Virus record (IMG/VR): IMGVR_UViG_3300023179_000483
Location: 1 to 25,050 of that record
DNA from: a virus
Direction: 5' to 3' (one strand)
Length of the DNA stretch: 25,050 nt
Of the stretch, positions 20,933-25,050 are shown in pieces (position 1 is the stretch's first letter; the number at the start of each line of letters is the position of its first letter). A model generated the notes under the pieces. The model was not told where the DNA came from, did not search any database, and worked only from the letters and a program-made list of their open reading frames with translations. The position numbers and the translations under genes were made by a program.

Positions 20933-21006
20933 GCGGAATTAGTTTAGTGGTAGAACACTACTTTGACATGGTAGATAGAACAGTTCGATTCTGTTATTCC
21001 GCACCA
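20933..21006 (+). tRNA. tRNA-Val (GAC)
   Basis: Acceptor GCGGAAT/ATTCCGC, A73, CCA. Anticodon stem CTACT/GGTAG, loop TTGACAT. T stem AACAG/CTGTT, loop TTCGATT; GG in the D loop. Confidence 0.93.
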
Positions 21007-21012
21007 TTTAAT

Positions 21013-21092
21013 GGGTATGTATAGACTCTCCTTGCGAAGGAGTTGAAATCTTAATTGGATACATGCAGGTTCGAATCCTGTCTTGCCCACCA
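21013..21092 (+). tRNA. tRNA-Arg (GCG) without a D arm
   Basis: Acceptor GGGTATG/CTTGCCC (one mismatch), CCA. Anticodon hairpin CTCC-TTGCGAA-GGAG starts about 8 nt after the acceptor strand. The 3' linker of about 21 nt contains AATTGGATACAT, and its ATACAT complements ATGTAT just after the acceptor. T stem GCAGG/CCTGT, loop TTCGAAT. Confidence 0.75.
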
Positions 21093-21100
21093 TTTTAAAT

Positions 21101-21181
21101 ACCTTGGTAGCGGAACTGTCTTCGAAACAGTGCATAACCCGTAACGGACGCATGCAGGTTCAATTCCTGTTCAAGGTACCA
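21101..21181 (+). tRNA. tRNA-Arg (TCG) without a D arm
   Basis: Acceptor ACCTTGG/TCAAGGT, CCA. Only 7 nt (TAGCGGA) precede the anticodon stem ACTGT/ACAGT with loop CTTCGAA. A 22-nt 3' linker (with CCGTAACGG) precedes T stem GCAGG/CCTGT, loop TTCAATT. Confidence 0.78.
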
Positions 21182-21190
21182 TTTTATATA

Positions 21191-21346
21191 ATGAAAACTC
21201 CAACAAAAAAACAAAGATTAGATTATATCAAATTTTTGGAAAAGAGACTAGCAAGTAAAAATTTCAAATCGAATGTTTCAGAAGAAGAATATATGAAAAC
21301 GAAACAAAAGCTTGACAATGAACGATTAAAGGTTAAACTGATGTAG
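21191..21346 (+). CDS. Small basic hypothetical protein, 51 aa
   Basis: I start at ATG 21191, 9 nt after the tRNA-Arg CCA; the longer frame reads through the tRNA and is unlikely. Sequence MKTPTKKQRLDYIKFLEKRL, then EEEYMKTKQKLDNERLKVKLM: a Lys-rich, helical or coiled-coil protein. It is convergent with the HNH gene and overlaps its end by 14 nt. Not recognised. Confidence 0.55.
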   Translation: MKTPTKKQRLDYIKFLEKRLASKNFKSNVSEEEYMKTKQKLDNERLKVKLM

Positions 21347-22040
21347 TTGGATTATTTTTGATCCAAAAACCTTTAGGTTTTAAAGGAATATTATGTTTAT
21401 TACAAAATTTTCTAATACCATTGTCTGATACATGTAATATTTTACTTAATTCTGTAAGTGGATGAGAATTAACCAAATTAGTTAATTCTTCAACAGAAGG
21501 CCAATCTATTTTAGATTTATAAATTCTTTGTTTTTTATTTTTAGATTTTTTAATATTTTTTGAACCATATGTCGGTGTTTGTGAATGACAATTAGGACAT
21601 AAGAATCTTAAATTTTCTAAAAGATTATTGGAAGAATTTCCATCTATATGATCAAGTTGTAGCGTTAATGGCTTATCTAAATGTATACCTGTATTATTAC
21701 AGATATAACAAACATAAGGAATAAGATTATACTTAAATATTTTTTCTCTTAACATAGTACCTGATGCAGGATGCCCATGTTTACAAAAAACTTGTTCGAT
21801 AGGAATTTCTTGTAATTTATTTTTATTGATCCGTAAATTTTTTAATTTTTCATGTCTATTAAAATTAAGCTTTGATTGATCAATATTAAGTATCTTAGCT
21901 ATATATGATAATTCTCTCAGTCTCCAAGAACATTTATGAATTTTTAATTTTTGAAGGATTTCATTCTTTGAAGAAGAAGTATCAAAAAGTTCTTGCAATT
22001 GTTGAGTAGATAATGTAAGTTCAAGTCGGTTAGTATCCAT
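21333..22040 (-). CDS. HNH homing endonuclease, paralogue of the 17040-17726 gene
   Basis: A 235-aa protein. The N-terminal half is helical and basic. The zinc/HNH region contains CYIC (about residue 113), LQLDHIDGNSSNNLLENLRFL and CPNC, followed by a C-terminal helix-turn-helix (VEELTNLVNSHPLTELSKI, DNGIRKFCNKHNI). The HNH and HTH blocks align with those of the 17040-17726 protein (LQLDHIDGNPFNNELSNLRFL), so these are diverged copies of one mobile endonuclease. A perfect TATAAATA late element ends 7 nt before ATG 22040. It lies between tRNA-Arg and tRNA-Cys. Confidence 0.9.
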   Translation of the reverse strand: MDTNRLELTLSTQQLQELFDTSSSKNEILQKLKIHKCSWRLRELSYIAKILNIDQSKLNFNRHEKLKNLRINKNKLQEIPIEQVFCKHGHPASGTMLREKIFKYNLIPYVCYICNNTGIHLDKPLTLQLDHIDGNSSNNLLENLRFLCPNCHSQTPTYGSKNIKKSKNKKQRIYKSKIDWPSVEELTNLVNSHPLTELSKILHVSDNGIRKFCNKHNIPLKPKGFWIKNNPTTSV

Positions 22041-22046
22041 TACTAC

Positions 22047-22054
22047 TATTTATA
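22047..22054 (-). promoter_or_regulatory. T4-late-type promoter TATAAATA before HNH gene
   Basis: Minus strand reads TATAAATA (8 of 8), followed by six bases and ATG 22040, so the late transcript would be essentially leaderless. Confidence 0.65.
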
Positions 22055-22065
22055 GTTCGATTTAT

Positions 22066-22141
22066 GTCTGTGTGACCCGAAAGGTTAGGGTACGGTCTGC
22101 AAAACCGTTTTATGTTGGTTCGATTCCAATCACAGACTCCA
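22066..22141 (+). tRNA. tRNA-Cys (GCA)
   Basis: Acceptor GTCTGTG/CACAGAC with T73, the tRNA-Cys identity base, and CCA. D arm ACCC/GGGT with GG. Anticodon stem ACGGT/ACCGT, loop CTGCAAA. T stem GTTGG/CCAAT, loop TTCGATT. Confidence 0.95.
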
Positions 22142-22144
22142 TTT

Positions 22145-22174
22145 AGTAGAGTTCGATTCTCTATGTGCGCTCCA
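22145..22174 (+). pseudogene. 3' tRNA fragment (T arm, acceptor strand and CCA)
   Basis: AGAG-TTCGATT-CTCT T arm followed by an acceptor strand ending GTGCGC-T-CCA. No 5' half is present; the fragment directly follows the intact tRNA-Cys. T73 suggests Cys or Thr origin. Confidence 0.6.
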
Positions 22175-22182
22175 AATAAGTG

Positions 22183-22210
22183 TTGACAAACACTTTCAAT
22201 ATGGTAGAGT
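22183..22210 (+). promoter_or_regulatory. Sigma70-type promoter for the 145-aa gene
   Basis: TTGACA at 22183-22188, 16-bp spacer, TAGAGT at 22205-22210 with a TGG extension. ATG 22218 is 8 nt after the -10, so the leader would be at most about two bases. Confidence 0.65.
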
Positions 22211-22217
22211 ATTTCAT

Positions 22218-22655
22218 ATGAAAAATAAAAAATTACCATCAACTTTCTCCCCTTACTGTCCTCCTCATTTTTATAGCAAAGAACCTGTCGAAAATAAAGA
22301 ACAGTTAATTTTAGAAAGTGTTAAAAGATGGAGCGATGGCGAGATTGTGGAAGAAACTGCCACACATAAAACAATTGTTCACTTGGAAAGTAGTTACGAA
22401 GGTTGTTATTATGAATCGGATACTCCTAGTATAGAGTGTGAGTTTCGTACATATAAGAAAGAAATTACCCCAAATAAAATCTTCAATAAAGAATTGGCAG
22501 CATTTAAGCAGGCAAAAGCTTCGCATGTGAAACAGCTTGCAGAATGGAAAGCAAACAAAAAGATTTGGGATGCACAAGAAGCAGAGAAAACCTTGAAAAG
22601 GGAAAAAGCACTTTTCACTGCATTGAAAAAGAAATTTGGGTCAGAACAGAATTAA
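22218..22655 (+). CDS. Hypothetical protein, 145 aa, helical C-terminus
   Basis: Not recognised. The N-terminal half has mixed strands with acidic residues (SPYCPPHFYSKEP, THKTIVHLESSYEGCYYESD). Residues about 90-145 form a long Ala/Lys/Glu helix, probably a coiled coil (ELAAFKQAKASHVKQLAEW, AEKTLKREKALFTALKKKF). Own promoter with near-leaderless start. Soluble and presumably early-expressed. A truncated tRNA-Ser-like sequence follows. Confidence 0.75.
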   Translation: MKNKKLPSTFSPYCPPHFYSKEPVENKEQLILESVKRWSDGEIVEETATHKTIVHLESSYEGCYYESDTPSIECEFRTYKKEITPNKIFNKELAAFKQAKASHVKQLAEWKANKKIWDAQEAEKTLKREKALFTALKKKFGSEQN

Positions 22656-22662
22656 TATTGTT

Positions 22663-22698
22663 GGAATGGCTGAGTGGTCTAAAGCACTAGTCTAAGTA
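22663..22698 (+). pseudogene. 5' half of a tRNA-Ser-like gene
   Basis: GGAATGGCTGAGTGGTCTAA followed by AGCACTAGTCT matches the acceptor, D arm and anticodon 5' stem of tRNA-Ser(TGA) at 23250 (GGAAGATTGGCCGAGTGG, then GCTAGTCT). It ends inside the anticodon loop and is followed at once by tRNA-Thr. Confidence 0.65.
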
Positions 22699-22702
22699 AT
22701 AA

Positions 22703-22780
22703 GCAGGTATGGCAGAGTTGGCTATATGCACCTTTCTTGTAAAGAGGACTACGTGGGTTCGAATCCCTCTACCTGCTCCA
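22703..22780 (+). tRNA. tRNA-Thr (TGT)
   Basis: Acceptor GCAGGTA/TACCTGC, T73, CCA. D arm with GG. Anticodon stem CCTTT/AGAGG, loop CTTGTAA. T stem GTGGG/CCCTC (one T:T mismatch), loop TTCGAAT. The 3' 32 nt overlap the end of the convergent HNH gene. Confidence 0.92.
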
Positions 22781-23162
22781 TTTTATTTCTTATTCTTTTA
22801 CTATTTTTGTTTAATGCTCTAAAATTAGGTGTAAGTGAATGACAATTTGGGCATATAACTTCTAAATTTGAAGGAAGATTATTAGTTACATTACCATCAA
22901 TATGATTAATCTCTAGTGGGACTTGATGAGTGATTGGATTAATTTCATTCCATCCACATTTAGAACATTTACCATTGGCTTGTTTTATTAGAAATTTTCT
23001 AATACAAGGTTTCATTTTCATAGTTTTACCAGTTATAGCGATAAAATTCCCTTGTTGCCATGCGACTAAATTTTCATTAGTGCGATATTTATTTTGGCAT
23101 AGATTATTACAAAATTTAGTTCCTTTTCCTAAAATTATATTATTACAATATATACAGTTCAT
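22749..23162 (-). CDS. Short HNH homing endonuclease overlapping tRNA-Thr
   Basis: I start at ATG 23162 (MNCIYCNNIILGKG), 137 aa, because the longer frame begins with a hydrophobic unlikely leader. There is an N-terminal zinc knuckle (CIYC...CNNLC). The nuclease domain is KCSKCGWNEI, LEINHIDGNVTNNLPSNLEVI, CPNCHSLTPNF. The last residues (VEGFEPT) are encoded by the antisense strand of tRNA-Thr, whose complement supplies the stop; such EGFEPT endings are typical of reading a tRNA backwards. A TTTAAATA late-like element precedes the ATG. It lacks the HTH of the larger HNH paralogues. Confidence 0.85.
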   Translation of the reverse strand: MNCIYCNNIILGKGTKFCNNLCQNKYRTNENLVAWQQGNFIAITGKTMKMKPCIRKFLIKQANGKCSKCGWNEINPITHQVPLEINHIDGNVTNNLPSNLEVICPNCHSLTPNFRALNKNSKRIRNKMEQVEGFEPT

Positions 23163-23167
23163 AAAGA

Positions 23168-23175
23168 TATTTAAA
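23168..23175 (-). promoter_or_regulatory. Late-like promoter TTTAAATA before the short HNH gene
   Basis: Minus strand TTTAAATA matches TATAAATA at 7 of 8 positions and ends 6 nt before ATG 23162. Confidence 0.45.
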
Positions 23176-23204
23176 ATTAAGTACAACATATAGCAAGAAA
23201 TCAC

Positions 23205-23233
23205 TTTACATCTTCAAGAAAGTGTGGTAAAGT
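23205..23233 (+). promoter_or_regulatory. Sigma70-like promoter for tRNA-Ser and following genes
   Basis: TTTACA at 23205-23210, 17-bp spacer, TAAAGT at 23228-23233 with a TGG extension; 16 nt upstream of tRNA-Ser. Confidence 0.55.
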
Positions 23234-23249
23234 ATAAATAAGTTAATAA

Positions 23250-23342
23250 GGAAGATTGGCCGAGTGGTTTATGGCGCTAGTCTTGAAAACTAGAGAGTGC
23301 CGTCAAAAGCCTCCGTGAGTTCGAATCTCACATCTTCCTCCA
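23250..23342 (+). tRNA. tRNA-Ser (TGA)
   Basis: Class II. Acceptor GGAAGAT/ATCTTCC, T73 (tRNA-Ser usually has G73), CCA. Anticodon stem CTAGT/ACTAG, loop CTTGAAA. Long variable arm, T loop TTCGAAT, GG in the D loop. Confidence 0.94.
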
Positions 23343-23349
23343 TTTAAAT

Positions 23350-23538
23350 ATGAAATATAGAGTAGGCGATACATACACAGGAACAATATATGGTAAAGAG
23401 AAGAGTACGTTGCAAATTTTATCATATAATAATCACAGCAAAAAATATTTTGTTACAATAGGATGTTGTCTTCGTGAATTTTTAAGCGAAGAGAATTTAG
23501 ATAAAGTAGTTTCAAATGCCCAAGTAGCTCAGCGATAG
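23350..23538 (+). CDS. Hypothetical protein, 62 aa, ending inside tRNA-Val
   Basis: ATG 7 nt after the tRNA-Ser CCA. The sequence (MKYRVGDTYTGTIYGKEKST, then LQILSYNNHSKKYFVTIGCCL) looks like a small beta-barrel, followed by a helix. Its last seven codons are the first 20 bases of tRNA-Val, with TAG supplied by the tRNA D loop. Transcript processing to release the tRNA would remove the stop. Function unknown. Confidence 0.6.
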   Translation: MKYRVGDTYTGTIYGKEKSTLQILSYNNHSKKYFVTIGCCLREFLSEENLDKVVSNAQVAQR

Positions 23539-23592
23539 AGCCGCGCACTTACACTGCGAAGGTCGTAGGTTTGATCCCTACCTTGGGTACCA
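23518..23592 (+). tRNA. tRNA-Val (TAC)
   Basis: Acceptor GCCCAAG/CTTGGGT, A73, CCA. Anticodon stem GCGCA/TGCGA, loop CTTACAC. T stem GTAGG/CCTAC, loop TTTGATC (T56); GA at D-loop 18-19. Apart from the anticodon arm, 1:72 pair and base 73 it is nearly identical to tRNA-Asn at 13208. Confidence 0.92.
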
Positions 23593-23596
23593 TATT

Positions 23597-23827
23597 ATGT
23601 ATGAAGAAATGATGTATGCAGATGTCGATAAACAATTTATCGAGAAAGTCGAAGCAACTATTGCTCATGATAAAAGAAAAGATGCTTCTTTTGACCGAAT
23701 GGAAATGGAAGCAGAACTATTTCAACAATTTAAAATAATTAATAAAATTAACAAGGCCGAGAACGTGCCACTAATAATGGACTTGTGGCAAGATTTTAAA
23801 GTTCTTGAAAAGAGAACAAGACCGTGA
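23597..23827 (+). CDS. Hypothetical helical protein, 76 aa
   Basis: ATG 4 nt after the tRNA-Val CCA. Acidic and basic residues alternate in long helices (MYEEMMYADVDKQFIEKVEA, FDRMEMEAELFQQFKI). Met-rich; no cysteine or membrane segment. It ends 6 nt before tRNA-Ser(CGA). No family recognised. Confidence 0.65.
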   Translation: MYEEMMYADVDKQFIEKVEATIAHDKRKDASFDRMEMEAELFQQFKIINKINKAENVPLIMDLWQDFKVLEKRTRP

Positions 23828-23833
23828 TAATAT

Positions 23834-23921
23834 GGTAGGTGACTGGAAGCACGAAGAAAGCGTCTCGAAAACGCCTACGGCCTAAAAACCGTCCAGAGTT
23901 GGAATCTCTGACTTACCGCCA
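23834..23921 (+). tRNA. tRNA-Ser (CGA)
   Basis: Class II. Acceptor GGTAGGT/ACTTACC, G73, CCA. Anticodon stem AGCGT/ACGCC, loop CTCGAAA. T stem CAGAG/CTCTG with loop TTGGAAT (G56). The D region GAAGCACGAAG has GC where GG is expected, and its stem is weak. Confidence 0.88.
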
Positions 23922-23922
23922 A

Positions 23923-24420
23923 ATGAAAAAGAAAATAGATTTATCTACTGTATCTGAAGAAGACTTACGTGACGAATTAAATAAACGCCATGTAAAAGCA
24001 ACCACATCAGCATTACGAGGATGTATTGCTAAATGTTGGCATTGTGAAAAAAGTTCGAATCTGAAAAAATGGTTTCATATTGAAAGTTACTCGTTTGAGG
24101 ACAATGTTTATACTTCCAATTATAATTTAGAAGATGATGTAAAAGTAGTATGCCCTAATTGTAATACTGCTAATAAAACCTGTAAAAAATGGAGATATGA
24201 AATGTTGAAACCTAACGAGCGAGATTTACACCAATTAACACTTTATGAGTTAATACGTAAATTTGAAAGAAACGGGGGTATTTTTACCAAGTATTATAAA
24301 TATTACGGTCCAAGTCATTATGGAGAAAAAGGACAATATTACGAAGTTCCTGATAGACACACATTTTCTTTTAGTATGGATTCGGAAAAGTATAAAAAAG
24401 TGGAGGTATCATTTCGATGA
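23923..24420 (+). CDS. Zinc-binding hypothetical protein, 165 aa
   Basis: I use ATG 23923, one base after the tRNA-Ser CCA; the longer GTG-initiated frame lies inside the tRNA. Residues about 13-37 look like a SAP-type helix pair (SEEDLRDELNKRHVKATTSALRG). CWHC (about residues 40-43) and CPNC (about 78-81) form a zinc ribbon, with W and F residues between. The C-terminal half is Tyr-rich (KYYKYYGPSHYGEKGQYYE). A DNA- or RNA-binding role is plausible. It overlaps the next gene by ATGA. Confidence 0.7.
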   Translation: MKKKIDLSTVSEEDLRDELNKRHVKATTSALRGCIAKCWHCEKSSNLKKWFHIESYSFEDNVYTSNYNLEDDVKVVCPNCNTANKTCKKWRYEMLKPNERDLHQLTLYELIRKFERNGGIFTKYYKYYGPSHYGEKGQYYEVPDRHTFSFSMDSEKYKKVEVSFR

Positions 24421-24659
24421 TTAAGCCTTTCTGTGATATGTGTGGACTAGATTTAGATGATTTAGATGATTTCGGGGGATTAATATTTTCCCCTCCTATG
24501 GGTAATGACGTTGTAATCAAACAACATATCTGTAAGGACTGCTACACAAAAAACATTGTCCCCTTATTAAAAGCATCCAATGTATATTCTAAAGATATAT
24601 GGGTTCGATTAGATAAAGCAACAGAATCTAATTTAAAGAAGTTGTTGACAGAATCTTGA
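24417..24659 (+). CDS. Hypothetical zinc-binding protein, 80 aa
   Basis: Starts in an ATGA overlap with the upstream gene; GGAGG 10 nt before the ATG is one of the few Shine-Dalgarno-like strings in the window, though it also encodes residues of the upstream protein. CDMC (residues 6-9) and CKDC pairs flank an acidic stretch (LDLDDLDDFGG), suggesting one zinc site. Function unknown. Confidence 0.72.
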   Translation: MIKPFCDMCGLDLDDLDDFGGLIFSPPMGNDVVIKQHICKDCYTKNIVPLLKASNVYSKDIWVRLDKATESNLKKLLTES

Positions 24660-24673
24660 TGATATGTTACTAT
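24645..24673 (+). promoter_or_regulatory. Promoter giving a leaderless mRNA for the last complete gene
   Basis: TTGACA at 24645-24650, 17-bp spacer, TACTAT at 24668-24673 with a TGT extension. ATG 24679 lies exactly 6 nt after the -10. Confidence 0.75.
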
Positions 24674-24678
24674 CAACC

Positions 24679-24999
24679 ATGAAGACATGGTATGAAAAGC
24701 ATAAAGCGAAAGAGAAAAAACGCTTTGATAAAATGGAAGCCAAGAGAGTAACTCTCAAAAATCCAGTTTATGTTATCACGCCATGGGAACACGGAAATGG
24801 TGGATGGTGTGGAGCAACTATCCACGGTGTATACGAACTTGAGTGGATTCTAAGAAGAAATCCTGTAAAAATGTTTCATAATAATCATTATGATCCTTCA
24901 TGGGGAAGTCAAATTGTCTTGAACAATATTCAAGATGCCAATTATCCAATGTATAAGTTTGATCATGAGGATACTCATACATGGGTAAAACCGAAATAA
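24679..24999 (+). CDS. Hypothetical protein, 106 aa
   Basis: The promoter just upstream argues for ATG 24679 (MKTWYEKHKAKEKKRF) rather than an in-frame ATG at 24664 that lies before the -10. The N-terminus is a very basic helix. The body is aromatic and Gly-rich (VYVITPWEHGNGGWCGATIHGVYELEW, in pieces) with several His residues towards the end (FHNNHYDPSW, FDHEDTHTW) that could bind metal. Not recognised. Confidence 0.7.
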   Translation: MKTWYEKHKAKEKKRFDKMEAKRVTLKNPVYVITPWEHGNGGWCGATIHGVYELEWILRRNPVKMFHNNHYDPSWGSQIVLNNIQDANYPMYKFDHEDTHTWVKPK

Positions 25000-25006
25000 T
25001 TTTAAT

Positions 25007-25050
25007 GGAGTTGACGCGAATGCTGGTTTTTCGCGCTCGTTTGCTAAACG
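25007..25050 (+). tRNA. tRNA-Ser (GCT), 5' part, cut by window end
   Basis: Begins GGAGTTGA; a D-arm-like hairpin CGCGAA/TTCGCG with GG follows, then an anticodon 5' stem CTCGT, loop TTGCTAA and the start of the 3' stem ACG. The rest lies outside the window. Confidence 0.7.

Noticed and set aside
20944-21153. Minus-strand ORF of 69 aa
   Set aside because: Antisense of tRNA-Val and tRNA-Arg (KTGFEPA signature); no independent coding evidence.
22311-22618. Two minus-strand ORFs antisense to the 145-aa gene
   Set aside because: Shadows of a gene with its own promoter; hydrophobic composition reflects the antisense of Lys/Glu-rich codons.

Overview
The window looks like part of a large, AT-rich, T4-like tailed phage genome. 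The evidence is a block of virion structural genes on the minus strand, a phage-type ATP-dependent DNA ligase, homing endonucleases (HNH and PD-(D/E)XK), many tiny hypothetical genes, one of the densest tRNA arrays expected in a phage, and two promoter classes. One class is sigma70-like (TTGACA, 17 bp, TATAAT, usually with a TG extension). The other resembles the T4 late element TATAAATA. The host cannot be named from this sequence.

Layout. (1) 1-8935, minus strand: late virion genes. These are a partial Cys-rich, Ig-like-domain protein running off the left edge, two adjacent related proteins (344 and 234 aa), and a 1,869-aa fibre or tail protein with tandem carbohydrate-binding-like repeats, PKD-like modules and an NHL-type propeller. 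(2) 8936-9757: divergent promoters, a small membrane protein, a perfect consensus promoter and three CAT-anticodon tRNAs, one with the C1:A72 mismatch of initiator tRNA. (3) 9758-12758: DNA ligase, GNAT acetyltransferase and four hypothetical genes. (4) 12759-25050: a tRNA array of about 34 tRNAs that together cover all 20 amino acids. It is interleaved with homing endonucleases, small ORFs that begin a few bases after a tRNA CCA end, tRNA fragments, and three structured non-coding segments.

Main discoveries. (a) The RNA between tRNA-Trp and tRNA-Lys (14270-14516) carries a near-exact copy of the L11/thiostrepton hairpin of 23S rRNA (GTPase-associated centre): 20 of 21 bases match E. coli 1059-1079 as I recall that sequence, and H44/H42 remnants follow. 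(b) Five genes have ATG exactly 6 nt after the last base of a sigma70-type -10 element, so they should give leaderless mRNAs. Late-type elements before the endonuclease genes also sit 6-11 nt from ATG, and many ORFs start 1-11 nt after a tRNA 3' end. (c) Several tRNAs have unusual architecture: three Arg and one Tyr tRNA lack a D arm, a set has non-canonical T loops together with D loops lacking GG, and base 19/56 pairs covary (G-C, A-T, C-G). (d) Endonuclease genes lie between truncated and intact copies of the same kind of tRNA. (e) A roughly 400-nt structured RNA with its own promoter ends in a tRNA-shaped cloverleaf without an anticodon loop.

A unifying inference, not a demonstrated fact, is that this region reshapes host translation. 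The phage supplies its own decoding set, including an initiator-like tRNA, uses leaderless messages, and makes an RNA that could engage L11 or translational GTPases.
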